Source of the DNA: an uncultured Alphaproteobacteria bacterium
GTDB taxonomy: Bacteria; Pseudomonadota; Alphaproteobacteria; HIMB59; GCA-002718135
Reading direction: 5' to 3'
DNA: 64,000 bases
Assembly: GCA_902614375.1 (NCBI GenBank)
Contig: CACMKZ010000003.1
Location: 85,471 to 149,470, forward strand
Numbering within the stretch: position 1 is the stretch's first letter; every line of letters starts with the position of its first letter. Positions 40,718 to 49,396 of the stretch are shown piece by piece. A program made the position numbers and the translations under genes. Under the pieces are notes generated by a model that was not told the origin of the DNA, ran no database searches, and saw only the letters and a list, made by a program, of their open reading frames with translations.

Positions 40718-41641
40718 ATGCTACTTAAAACGTACAATAAAATATACGATACTGATATTGGATACAGTTTCTTTAATTCTAAATTAGCAGTAATTTCTTC
40801 AACAATATTTTTTATTATACTTTTTTGTTCTGTATTTGCTGGGATAGTTGCACCTTATAATCCTTTTGATCCAGCATCAGTTTCTTTAATGGATGCCTTT
40901 ACCCCACCAGTATGGTCGGAGGGAGGAAGTTTTAGCTTCATATTAGGAACTGATCAGCAAGGAAGAGATATGTTTTCAACAATGATTTATGGTTCAAGAA
41001 TTTCACTGATTGTTGGTTTTGCATCTATAATTTTTGCCATGATACTTGGAGTTTTTCTTGGAATAACAGCTGGATATATTGGTGGCAGGTATGAGATTAT
41101 TGTAATGCGCCTTACAGATGTGCAGTTAACTATTCCAAGTATTTTAATGGCTTTACTTGTTGATGGTATTGCAAGGGCAATTATCTCACAATCAATGCAT
41201 GACGAAATGGCAATTTATGTTTTGATTTTCGCCATTGGTATTTCAGAATGGCCTCAGTTTGCAAGAGTATCGAGAGCATCAACCTTAGTTGAAAAAAATA
41301 AAGAGTATGTCTCAGCTTCAAGAATTATTGGATTATCAAATATATTAATTATGTTTAAGCATATTTTACCAAATATACTTCGGCCCATCTTAGTAATTGC
41401 TACAATCGGATTAGCACTTGCAATTATTACAGAGTCCACCTTAAGTTTTTTAGGTGTTGGCGTTCCACCAACAACACCTTCTCTTGGGACTCTAATAAGG
41501 TTTGGAAATAATTTTTTATTTTCTGGAGAGTGGTGGATTACTTTTTTTCCAGCAATTTTCTTAATTGTTTTAGCATTATCAATTAATTTATTAGGGGATT
41601 GGATGAGAGATGCTTTAAATCCAAAATTAAAAAAGAGATGA
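40718..41641 (+). CDS. Peptide-type ABC transporter permease (DppC-like)
   Basis: Second permease of the importer, 307 residues with an N-terminal extension typical of DppC/OppC (VISSTIFFIILFCSVFAGIV, then APYNPFDP). Further features are FILGTDQQGRDMFS, GIAGYIGG-like glycine stretches (here GITAGYIGGRYE), the EAA loop YVSASRIIGLSNILIMFKHI, and the family-typical SFLGVGVPPTTPSLG. It starts one base after dppB-like with a purine-rich GGAAGAGGG upstream, and its stop overlaps the ATPase start. Confidence 0.94.
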   Translation: MLLKTYNKIYDTDIGYSFFNSKLAVISSTIFFIILFCSVFAGIVAPYNPFDPASVSLMDAFTPPVWSEGGSFSFILGTDQQGRDMFSTMIYGSRISLIVGFASIIFAMILGVFLGITAGYIGGRYEIIVMRLTDVQLTIPSILMALLVDGIARAIISQSMHDEMAIYVLIFAIGISEWPQFARVSRASTLVEKNKEYVSASRIIGLSNILIMFKHILPNILRPILVIATIGLALAIITESTLSFLGVGVPPTTPSLGTLIRFGNNFLFSGEWWITFFPAIFLIVLALSINLLGDWMRDALNPKLKKR

Positions 41642-43356
41642 GTTTTTTAGAAGTAAAAAATTTAAACATAAGTTATCCAACACGAAAGGAAACTATTGTT
41701 GCAAGTAAAAATGTAGAATTTTCTTTAGAAAGAGGCGAAATATTAGGAATTGTCGGTGAGTCTGGATCTGGAAAATCTACAATTGCAAATGCGATAATTA
41801 ACTTGATTGATCCTCCAGGTGAAATCACAGATGGCTCAATCAAAATAGACAATATTGAATTAAGAAGTAATGAAGAAATAATTCAAAATATTAGAGGAAA
41901 AAAAATAGGATTTGTCTTTCAAGACCCTCAAACTTCATTAAACCCTCTATTTAAAATAAAAGATCAATTAATTGAAACTATACAGGCTCATTTAAATTTA
42001 AGTTATCAAGATTCACTTAAAAAATCAATTCAACTACTTAAAGAGGTTGGAATAGAGAACTCTGAAAAAAGAATTGAAGACTATCCACACCAATTTAGTG
42101 GCGGTATGCGTCAAAGAGTTGTCATAGCTTTAGCGATAAGTTGTGAACCTGACTTAATAATTGCAGATGAACCAACAACAGCTTTAGATGTAAGTATTCA
42201 ATATCAAATATTAGAACTTCTTAAAGATCTTACAAAGAAAAGAAATCTTGGTGTTATAATTATTACGCATGATATGGGAGTCATAGCAGAGACGACTGAT
42301 AAGGTTATTGTCATGAGATACGGACATATTGTTGAACAAGGTGAGACTAAAGAATTATTAACAAATCCAAAATCAACAGAAGCAAGAAGCTTAGTAATTT
42401 CAGTACCACCAACAAATAAGAAAATTGATAGATTTAAATTGATTAGCCCCGATGGTAAGGAAATAACATCTAGTTCCAAGGATTTGACTAAAAATATTAT
42501 TAAAACTTGGGGCATAAGGGAAAATAAAAATCAAAAATTATTAAAACTTGAGGAAGTGACAAAAGTTTTTTATGATAATTCTTTAGGTAGTGGTTTTTCA
42601 TTTATATTTAATAAAAGTTCGAATGATAAAATAGTTAAAGCTGTCGACAATGTATCTTTTGAATTATTCGAAGGTGAGACACTTGGATTAGTTGGAGAGT
42701 CTGGTTCAGGTAAATCAACTATTGCAAAAATTATTACTGGATTAATTGCTCCTAACAAAGGTGATTTAATTTATAATAATGAACCTCTATATAATTCAAA
42801 TAAAAAATATCAAATTCATAATAGTAGAGGTCAAATTCAAATGATTTTTCAAGATCCTTACTCATCTCTAAATCCTCGTTTCAAAGTTAAGGATATTATT
42901 GCAGAACCAATTAAATTTTTTCAAAAAAATATTAGCAATAATGATCTTTTACAAAATGTTTATGACCTAATAGATATTGTGGGAATGACCAGACAATCTC
43001 TAGATCGATACCCGCACGAATTCTCAGGAGGGCAAAGGCAGAGAATATCTATTGCTCGTGCCTTGGCAACAAGACCAAGATTATTAATATGCGATGAACC
43101 AACTTCTGCATTGGATGTCAGTATACAAGCACAAATATTGAATTTATTAAAAGATATACAAGATGAACTTCATCTCACTATGCTATTTATTAGCCATGAT
43201 CTTCCTGTAATTCGCCAAATGTGTAACCGAATAATTGTACTAAAAAATGGTGCTGTTTGTGAAACAAAAGATACAGAGGAATTGTTTAATAATCCTGAGC
43301 ATGAATATACGAAGGAATTAATTAGACTTATGCCTAAAATTGAATCAATTATTTAA
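41638..43356 (+). CDS. Peptide-type ABC transporter ATPase, DppD-DppF fusion
   Basis: Cytoplasmic ATPase with two nucleotide-binding domains in one 572-residue chain, replacing separate DppD and DppF. Domain 1 (about 1-250) has Walker A GESGSGKST, FSGGMRQRVVIALA and LIIADEPTTALD. Domain 2 (about 300-560) has GESGSGKSTIAKIITG, FQDPYSSLNPR, FSGGQRQRISIARAL and LLICDEPTSALD. Both domains look catalytically intact. ATG at 41638 overlaps the permease stop (ATGA); a TTG 39 bases upstream is rejected. Its stop directly abuts the stop of the convergent peptidase gene. Confidence 0.95.
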   Translation: MSFLEVKNLNISYPTRKETIVASKNVEFSLERGEILGIVGESGSGKSTIANAIINLIDPPGEITDGSIKIDNIELRSNEEIIQNIRGKKIGFVFQDPQTSLNPLFKIKDQLIETIQAHLNLSYQDSLKKSIQLLKEVGIENSEKRIEDYPHQFSGGMRQRVVIALAISCEPDLIIADEPTTALDVSIQYQILELLKDLTKKRNLGVIIITHDMGVIAETTDKVIVMRYGHIVEQGETKELLTNPKSTEARSLVISVPPTNKKIDRFKLISPDGKEITSSSKDLTKNIIKTWGIRENKNQKLLKLEEVTKVFYDNSLGSGFSFIFNKSSNDKIVKAVDNVSFELFEGETLGLVGESGSGKSTIAKIITGLIAPNKGDLIYNNEPLYNSNKKYQIHNSRGQIQMIFQDPYSSLNPRFKVKDIIAEPIKFFQKNISNNDLLQNVYDLIDIVGMTRQSLDRYPHEFSGGQRQRISIARALATRPRLLICDEPTSALDVSIQAQILNLLKDIQDELHLTMLFISHDLPVIRQMCNRIIVLKNGAVCETKDTEELFNNPEHEYTKELIRLMPKIESII

Positions 43357-44499
43357 CTAATTAATAATAGGTAAATTTTCAGGAGTTCTAGTACTTAAAA
43401 GTTTATAGGAATCTTTAGTTATCAATAAATTTTCTTCTTGTACTAATATTTTATTTTGGTCCATTTCAATTGATGGCTCAAGAGTTATAATCATATTTTC
43501 CTCAAGTAATGTTTTGTCATTTTTCATAATACTTGGCGGCTCAGTTAGTTGTAAGCCTAAACCATGACCCATCCTTCCAACTGATATGTTGTTAGCTGTT
43601 AAACTATAAGATAATTTAGAATATATTTCTGAACAACTAGTTCCAGGTTTTATAATTTCTAAAGTTCTCTCAGTTGCTTCCCACAATTTATTATATGCAT
43701 CTAGAACTTGTTCGTTAATTTTTCCAAAGCCAAAATTTCTATCAAAATCTGAATAATAACCATTTAAAGTTGCACCGGTATCAATAATTAGAATATCACC
43801 ATCTTTAGTTACCCTTTCTGTTGGGTTACAGATAATCTGATTATAACCATTAAGTCCCGAAGCACACGCCATATATTGAATATAATCTGCACCACCCTCA
43901 ATTAATTCTTTTTTAAATATTGATGTAATTTGTTTTTCACTCATTCCTAAATTAATTTTTTCAGGAAAATTATCAAACACCTTACTTGTAATAGAACAAA
44001 CTTCTTTAATATTACTGATCTCTATTTCAGATTTTATTTTTCTTATACTCCAAAGTATTTTACTAGCATCAACAAAATTATATTCTGATAAATTTTTTTG
44101 AATATCCTGATAATCGTTAATACTCATTCGCAAAAAAGTTTCATTTCCTATTTCAAAACCAATATTTGAATTTTTAGGAAAACTTTTGATGTTTTTTTTC
44201 AATAAAGATATTCCTTCATCTTTTGGATTTGGAGACTCCCAAGTTTCGATATCATTGACTAATGTGTTTTGCATAGCTGTAATACCAATAGATGGTATTA
44301 TAGCTTTAATTGGATTTTTTTTTGAAATAATTAAATACCAAGGTCTTGTAGGACTTTCCCAAAAATTACTATCAAGTCCAGTGAAATATCTAAAATTTGA
44401 CGGTGAAGTTATAATAACAGCATCAATATTTTCTTTTTCAATATGTATTTGTATTTTTTCAATTCTGGAAATAAATTCTTCTTTTGGAAAATCGTTCAT
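43357..44499 (-). CDS. M24 family metallopeptidase (Xaa-Pro peptidase-like)
   Basis: Cytoplasmic pita-bread-fold hydrolase of 380 residues: an N-terminal creatinase-like domain (about 1-140) and a C-terminal M24 domain. Metal ligands are visible in DTGATLNGYYSDFDRNFG (two aspartates), GRMGHGLGLQLTEPP (histidine) and ITLEPSI (glutamate), with the final glutamate in LVQEENLLIT. It could trim proline-containing peptides delivered by the adjacent importer. Creatinase and ectoine hydrolase belong to the same family, so substrate is open. Confidence 0.9.
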   Translation of the reverse strand: MNDFPKEEFISRIEKIQIHIEKENIDAVIITSPSNFRYFTGLDSNFWESPTRPWYLIISKKNPIKAIIPSIGITAMQNTLVNDIETWESPNPKDEGISLLKKNIKSFPKNSNIGFEIGNETFLRMSINDYQDIQKNLSEYNFVDASKILWSIRKIKSEIEISNIKEVCSITSKVFDNFPEKINLGMSEKQITSIFKKELIEGGADYIQYMACASGLNGYNQIICNPTERVTKDGDILIIDTGATLNGYYSDFDRNFGFGKINEQVLDAYNKLWEATERTLEIIKPGTSCSEIYSKLSYSLTANNISVGRMGHGLGLQLTEPPSIMKNDKTLLEENMIITLEPSIEMDQNKILVQEENLLITKDSYKLLSTRTPENLPIIN

Positions 44500-44548
44500 A
44501 AATTGATAAGTAACATAACAATAACATAAATTAACAATAAGAAATACT

Positions 44549-44965
44549 TTGATCTATTCATCATTATTTATTTTTTGTTTGTCTTTAGGTACTTTTTTTC
44601 CTTTTGCTTCAGAGACATATTTATCAGCACTATTATTAGCTAATAAGTACAATCCATTTTTATTATTATTTTTTGCTTCAGCAGGTAATATTTTAGGATC
44701 TCTAATCAGTTGGATATGTGGTTACTTTGTAAATTTTCTTATTAAGAAACCTTGGTTTCCAGTAAATCAATACTTATTACAGAAAGCTACAGATATTTTC
44801 AAAAAGTATGGAAAATGGTCATTATTATTTTCATGGGTACCTATTATTGGAGATCCAATCGCATTTGCAGCAGGTACAGTAAAATATAATATTACTTTTT
44901 TTTTAATATTTGTATCTATTGGGAAAATTGCTAGATATTTGATAATATATTTATATCTTATCTAA
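44549..44965 (+). CDS. YqaA-like DedA family membrane protein
   Basis: Small SNARE-associated/DedA family membrane protein of 138 residues with four hydrophobic segments. Recognisable pieces are FFPFASETYLSALLLAN, SAGNILGSLISWICGYFVN and the conserved WSLLFSWVPIIGDPIAFAAG, which resembles the arginine/glycine-containing DedA core. DedA proteins are linked to lipid carrier recycling and membrane homeostasis. The start appears to be TTG, as no in-frame ATG precedes the first helix. It is four codons or less from rmuC downstream. Confidence 0.83.
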   Translation: MIYSSLFIFCLSLGTFFPFASETYLSALLLANKYNPFLLLFFASAGNILGSLISWICGYFVNFLIKKPWFPVNQYLLQKATDIFKKYGKWSLLFSWVPIIGDPIAFAAGTVKYNITFFLIFVSIGKIARYLIIYLYLI

Positions 44966-44971
44966 ATAGTG

Positions 44972-45931
44972 ATGTTTGAAAATCTTATATTTGTTTTCAT
45001 TATTGGTTTTTTATCTGGAGTTGGTTTTTTAGCAATTTTACTTTTTCTTCGCAAACCAAAAAGTTCTGAAATAAAAGATGATACTGATCTTACTTCCTTA
45101 AAAAATCACATGCAATCAATTCAGCAATCTTTACAAAATTTTAATTTAGCTCAAGATAGAATTGAAAATACATTAATTAGAGGTGGTGCACTTCAACAAG
45201 GTCCTTGGGGAGAATTTGTACTTAAAAATATTTTAGATAGTGTTGGTTTAAGAGAAGGAGAAGAGTACTCAACTCAAAAAACTTTTAGAGATGAAGATGG
45301 CAATTTACAAAAACCCGATGTAATTGTTCATATGCCAGGTAATAGACACATAATTATAGATTCAAAAGTGTCCTTAGATTCTTGGCATGATTATTCTAAT
45401 ACAAATGACAATCAACAAAAGAAGATATTTTTGAAAAAATTTTTGGATTCAACAAAAACTTCGATTAGAAGTTTGAGTAAAGATAATTATTCAAAAATAT
45501 ATGGAATCAATACAATTGATAATGTTTTAATGTTTGTTCCAATAGAGCCAGCGCTACTTACTTTATATAATGAGGCAAATAAACTTATCGAAGATTCATG
45601 GAACAATAAAATAATTATTGTTGGGCCATCAACTTTACCCTTTTTACTTAAAGCTGTAGAAAATATGTGGCGTGTTGATAAACAATCTAAAACAATAAAA
45701 GATATAGCATCAGCTGCATCAGATATTTATGATAAAACAGTCAGTGTATATGAGTCGTTTGTAAAAGCTAATCAGTCAATAGATTTAGCTAAATCAAAAA
45801 TGGATGAAGCCAAACAAAGATTGCAAGATGGTTCAGGAAGTTTGACTAAAAAAGTAGAAAAGATGAAAAAATTAGGAAGATTAAGCACTAAAAAACAGTT
45901 GCCAGATATAAATGACGATGTAATAAACTAA
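44972..45931 (+). CDS. rmuC: DNA recombination protein RmuC
   Basis: Putative nuclease-fold protein that limits recombination at inverted repeats. 319 residues, shorter than Escherichia coli RmuC (475). An N-terminal membrane anchor (LIFVFIIGFLSGVGFLAILLF) is followed by a coiled coil and the RmuC core: GPWGEFVLKNILDSVGLREG, YSTQKTF, KPDVIVHMPGNRHIIIDSKV and MFVPIEPAL. The D..DSK arrangement fits a PD-(D/E)xK-like active site. ATG at 44972 is preferred over GTG at 44969. The C-terminus is abbreviated, but motifs are intact. Confidence 0.93.
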   Translation: MFENLIFVFIIGFLSGVGFLAILLFLRKPKSSEIKDDTDLTSLKNHMQSIQQSLQNFNLAQDRIENTLIRGGALQQGPWGEFVLKNILDSVGLREGEEYSTQKTFRDEDGNLQKPDVIVHMPGNRHIIIDSKVSLDSWHDYSNTNDNQQKKIFLKKFLDSTKTSIRSLSKDNYSKIYGINTIDNVLMFVPIEPALLTLYNEANKLIEDSWNNKIIIVGPSTLPFLLKAVENMWRVDKQSKTIKDIASAASDIYDKTVSVYESFVKANQSIDLAKSKMDEAKQRLQDGSGSLTKKVEKMKKLGRLSTKKQLPDINDDVIN

Positions 45932-45935
45932 ATAA

Positions 45936-46421
45936 ATGCCTAGTTTTGATATTGTAAACAAATTAGATCATCAAGAAATTGATAACGCACTAGGAAATGC
46001 TACAAGAGAAATTACTAATAGGTACGATTTTAAAGGATCAGATACTTCAATTGAAAAAAAAGAAAATATTATAGTTGTTATTACTGATGATGAAATGAAA
46101 GCTGGTCAAGTAAATGACATGCTCGTTACTCATTTTGTTAGACGAAAAGTTGATCCTTTGTGTTTAAAAAAAAATGATATGGAAAAAGCTGGGGGAAATA
46201 AAATTCGTCAGACGTATGAATTAGTAGAAGGAATTGAGCAATCCCTGTGTAAAAAAATTACTTCTGATGTCAAAAGTTCTAAATTAAAGGTTCAAGTAAA
46301 GATCAATGGGAATGAACTTCGTGTTGAAGGAAAGAAAAAAGATGATTTACAAAGTGTAATGAAGCTTATTGAGGATGCTAAGATAGGTATACCAGTCCAA
46401 TTTGTAAATTTTAGAGATTAA
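45936..46421 (+). CDS. yajQ: YajQ family nucleotide-binding protein
   Basis: 161-residue UPF0234 protein made of two ferredoxin-like RNA-recognition folds. The start PSFDIVNKLDHQEIDNALGN, the RYDFKGSDTSIE motif and the end VMKLIEDAKIGIPVQFVNFR are almost invariant family features. YajQ homologues bind nucleotides, and in Xanthomonas one binds cyclic di-GMP and acts as a co-regulator. It follows rmuC by four bases and precedes the LysE-type gene by three. Confidence 0.96.
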   Translation: MPSFDIVNKLDHQEIDNALGNATREITNRYDFKGSDTSIEKKENIIVVITDDEMKAGQVNDMLVTHFVRRKVDPLCLKKNDMEKAGGNKIRQTYELVEGIEQSLCKKITSDVKSSKLKVQVKINGNELRVEGKKKDDLQSVMKLIEDAKIGIPVQFVNFRD

Positions 46422-46424
46422 AAA

Positions 46425-47033
46425 ATGATTACATGGGAATTAATAGCTGCTTTAGCAGTGTATAATTTTATTATGTACGTAACTCCAGGTCCAAACAATA
46501 GTATTTTAACTGCATCAGGTATAAAATTTGGATTTATAAGATCTATACCTAATATTTTTGGCATTCCTTCTGGTCATGGTTTGCAATTAGCACTTGTATG
46601 TTTAGGTCTTGGATCTTTGTTTATTACCTATCCTATACTCTATGATATTTTAAGATATGTTGGAGCAGGCTACATTCTTTATTTAGCATATAAAATGTTT
46701 GGGTCTTTAAATATCTCAAAGACAGAAGATAGATCAAGACCATTAAAATATCATGAAGCAATTTTGTTTCAATTTGTAAATCCAAAAGCTTGGGTAATCT
46801 GTTCAACTGCAGTAACATTATATTATCCAAAAGATGAAAATATAATAATTGGAACACTATTTATGGTTATTATGTCTACAGTAGTTAATATTCCTTCCAT
46901 TAGTATATGGGCATATGGAGGAAGTGTTATCAGACAATATCTTAATAATGAAAAATTAAAAAAAATTGTTGAATGGTTTTTAGCAATTCTTTTAATTATA
47001 ACCGCAGGCTCAGTATTATTTTACAACACTTAA
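46425..47033 (+). CDS. LysE family transporter
   Basis: Inner-membrane amino acid exporter of the LysE/RhtB group, 202 residues and six hydrophobic helices. The hallmark TPGPNNSILTASGIKFG follows the first helix, and GAGYILYLAYKMF and FQFVNPKAWVICSTAV are further conserved blocks. Export of lysine, homoserine or other amino acids is expected; the substrate is not defined. A saccharopine-type lysine degradation pair is encoded 9 kb away but not in the same unit. It shares TTAA stops with the convergent GST gene. Confidence 0.92.
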   Translation: MITWELIAALAVYNFIMYVTPGPNNSILTASGIKFGFIRSIPNIFGIPSGHGLQLALVCLGLGSLFITYPILYDILRYVGAGYILYLAYKMFGSLNISKTEDRSRPLKYHEAILFQFVNPKAWVICSTAVTLYYPKDENIIIGTLFMVIMSTVVNIPSISIWAYGGSVIRQYLNNEKLKKIVEWFLAILLIITAGSVLFYNT

Positions 47034-47653
47034 GGTTTAGGGATTTCATAAGTTTCGCCTACAGAATTATATCCTTTAATAACCGCAGGTCTTGTTGATA
47101 TTTGTTTATACCATCTCAATACATTTGGATAATCATGCAAATTTATTTGATGTCTTTCATAACGAGCTGTCCAAGGCCAAATTGAAATATCAGCTATTGA
47201 ATAGGTATCCGAAAAATATTCTTGTTTAGAAAGTCTTTTATCCAAAATTGAATATATATGTTTTGCATAGCCTTTTGTTTTATCTTCTGCAAATTTGCTT
47301 TTACCAGGATGATAAAATAAATATTGATGAGCCTGGCCTAGCATTGGTCCAACGTAAGCCATTTGAAAAAAAACCCATTGTATTATTTCCCAATACTTAT
47401 CTTTATTTAGAAATTTATCATATTTTTTTGCCAGATAAAGAAGGATAGCCCCGGATTCGAATACTGTTTGGTTGTTATCATTATCTACAATTACAGGAAT
47501 TTTATTTGCAGGAGATATTTTTGAAAACTCTTCACTAAACTGCTCTTTTTTATCTAAATTTATTAAAATAGGATTAAAATCCACACCTAATTCTTCAAGC
47601 ATAATGCTAATTTTTCGACCATTAGGGGTGGGTGATGAATACAAATCAATCAT
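47030..47653 (-). CDS. Glutathione S-transferase family protein
   Basis: 207 residues with an N-terminal thioredoxin-like domain (IDLYSSPTPNGRKISIMLEE, then NKIPVIVDND and FESGAILLYLAKKY for glutathione binding) and a C-terminal helical domain (FADISIWPWTARYERH-like, here YSIADISIWPWTARYERHQ). It resembles the bacterial YfcG/YghU-type disulfide-bond reductases, in which a threonine or asparagine near the N-terminus replaces the catalytic tyrosine or serine (here T-P-N-G). Role in detoxification or thiol metabolism is family-level inference. Confidence 0.93.
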   Translation of the reverse strand: MIDLYSSPTPNGRKISIMLEELGVDFNPILINLDKKEQFSEEFSKISPANKIPVIVDNDNNQTVFESGAILLYLAKKYDKFLNKDKYWEIIQWVFFQMAYVGPMLGQAHQYLFYHPGKSKFAEDKTKGYAKHIYSILDKRLSKQEYFSDTYSIADISIWPWTARYERHQINLHDYPNVLRWYKQISTRPAVIKGYNSVGETYEIPKP

Positions 47654-47693
47654 TTTTTTTAGAATTTAATTAATAGAGAACTATATTCATAAT

Positions 47694-47927
47694 ATGCAGG
47701 AGAATATAGATAATATTATTAAATTAGCCTGGTGCGATAAAACCTCTTTTGAAAAAATAAAAAGAATTCACGGTGTAACCGAATCAGAGGTTATAAAAAT
47801 AATGAGAACAAATCTTAAACCTAGATCATTTAAGTTATGGAGAACTAGAGTAACAGGGAGGACGAGAAAGCATGAAAAGAAAAGACATCTATCCGAAAAA
47901 TCATTTAAATATGAGAGTTATCTTTAA
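47694..47927 (+). CDS. TIGR03643/DUF2805 family protein
   Basis: 77-residue basic protein. The pattern IIKLAWCDKTSFEKIKRIHG followed by VTESEVIKIMRTNLKPRSFKLWRTRVTGR, then RKHEKK, is typical of this small conserved family in marine bacteria. Predicted helix-turn-helix-like helices and the strongly basic C-terminus suggest nucleic acid binding, but no member has an assigned role that I know. The gene is divergent from the GST gene by 40 bases, and its last 17 bases overlap the start of the TPR protein gene. Confidence 0.85.
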   Translation: MQENIDNIIKLAWCDKTSFEKIKRIHGVTESEVIKIMRTNLKPRSFKLWRTRVTGRTRKHEKKRHLSEKSFKYESYL

Positions 47928-48465
47928 AATATTAATTGTCAGTATAAGTCTTTTGTTTGCTAGTAAGATAGCATTAGCAGATCAAAATGATCCACGGTTA
48001 AATAATTTGTTTAAAAAATTAAATGAGACTGAAAATCAGGATGAGATAAGAGATTTAATATCTGACATTTGGAATATATGGTATGAAGTTGATGATCCAA
48101 AAGTAATTGAATATTTTGAGAAGGGTATTCAAGCTATGAATTTAAGAAATTATCCACTAGCAATTAGATTTTTTAATAATTTAATTGAAGAAGATCCTAA
48201 TTTTGCTGAAGGTTGGAATAAAAGAGCTACAGTTCACTTTATGATGGGTAATTTTGATCAATCTATGCAAGACATCATTAAAACTCTTGAATTAGAACCA
48301 AGACATTTTGGTGCACTTGATGGAATGGGTTTAATTTTTATTCATCAGGGCCAGTTTCAACAGGCAATTGATGTATATGACAAGATGTTAGAGATTTTTC
48401 CTTTTAGCGTTAAAACTATTGATAAAAAAGAGAGAATACAATCGTTTATTTCTCAATCTACGTAA
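47911..48465 (+). CDS. Exported tetratricopeptide-repeat protein
   Basis: 184 residues from ATG 47911, which gives a clean signal peptide (RVIFKILIVSISLLFASKIALA|DQ); an upstream start at 47872 would add a charged stretch and is less likely. The mature protein holds TPR units from about residue 75: AIRFFNNLIEEDPNFAEGWN, FDQSMQDIIKTLELEPRHFG and FQQAIDVYDKMLEIFPF. It is periplasmic and probably a protein-protein adaptor; similar short TPR proteins are widespread in alphaproteobacteria. It overlaps the previous gene by 17 bases and a convergent gene by eight. Confidence 0.85.
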   Translation: MRVIFKILIVSISLLFASKIALADQNDPRLNNLFKKLNETENQDEIRDLISDIWNIWYEVDDPKVIEYFEKGIQAMNLRNYPLAIRFFNNLIEEDPNFAEGWNKRATVHFMMGNFDQSMQDIIKTLELEPRHFGALDGMGLIFIHQGQFQQAIDVYDKMLEIFPFSVKTIDKKERIQSFISQST

Positions 48466-49396
48466 TATCAAAAAATACTAATAATAAAGACAGTGTAAAA
48501 AAACTAACAAACGTACTTAATACTACATTTGAAGAAACTACACCTTTTAGTGAGTTATATCTGTATGCAAAATAATATGACTGAGATCCACTTGGTAAAG
48601 CTGCGGCCATAGTAACAATAATTATCAAGAGATTATCAAGCTCTAGTATAAAATTTGCTAAACAAAATGCAATTATAGGGTGAATAAAATTTTTTAAGAT
48701 AGTTAATAGTATTGCGACATAAATATTTTCTCTAATTTTAAAATTTCCTAGTGCAAGACCTAAAGAAATGAGAACCATTGGAAGAGCAAGGTTTACAAAA
48801 ATATCTAAGGGCTCTTTCATAATAGATGGAACAATAAGATTAAAGTAATTAAGAATGATACCAATTATCATTCCAAAAAGTACAATATTTTTAATTATAC
48901 CCAATAATATTTGATAAAAAATTTCGACAATGCTTTTTTGTCTATTTCTATAAACTTCTATTATAATAACAGTATAGCTAAAATGAACAATACCATGAAA
49001 AAAAACTAATATCATATAAGGAATTGTATTTATTGGACCTAAAACTGCATACATAAGAGGTATTCCCATTGCTACTGTGTTACCAAAACAAGCAGCTAAT
49101 CCAAAAAGTGCAGAGTCATCTGTTTTAAAATTTAAAAATTGTTTGCTAATTAAAAATCCAGTCATGGATATAAAAATTCCTGAAGCAAAAAATGAGATGA
49201 TCAGGCCAATAGAATTAATTTGAGGAAATGAGACTTGCCAAAAATATATAATTAAAGCTAAGGGTAAAAGAATGTTAAAACCAGTAAAATCAAAATAATC
49301 AATATATTTTTTTGGAAGTATTTGTAATTTATTTACAAAAAATCCAAAAAGGATATACCCAAACACACTGCTAACTATATTTAATAAGTCAATCAT
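48458..49396 (-). CDS. AEC family transporter
   Basis: Auxin-efflux-carrier-type membrane transporter, 312 residues, about ten helices in two five-helix halves. Recognisable are GYILFGFFVNKL in helix 1, LFGLAACFGNTVAMGIPLMY with the unwound-helix glycine-asparagine site, and MAAALPSGSQSYYFAYRY in the second half. Bacterial members move malate, malonate or other small organic acids. ATG at 49396 overlaps the AsmA-like stop by eight bases; a TTG at 49405 is an alternative start. Confidence 0.9.
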   Translation of the reverse strand: MIDLLNIVSSVFGYILFGFFVNKLQILPKKYIDYFDFTGFNILLPLALIIYFWQVSFPQINSIGLIISFFASGIFISMTGFLISKQFLNFKTDDSALFGLAACFGNTVAMGIPLMYAVLGPINTIPYMILVFFHGIVHFSYTVIIIEVYRNRQKSIVEIFYQILLGIIKNIVLFGMIIGIILNYFNLIVPSIMKEPLDIFVNLALPMVLISLGLALGNFKIRENIYVAILLTILKNFIHPIIAFCLANFILELDNLLIIIVTMAAALPSGSQSYYFAYRYNSLKGVVSSNVVLSTFVSFFTLSLLLVFFDIT

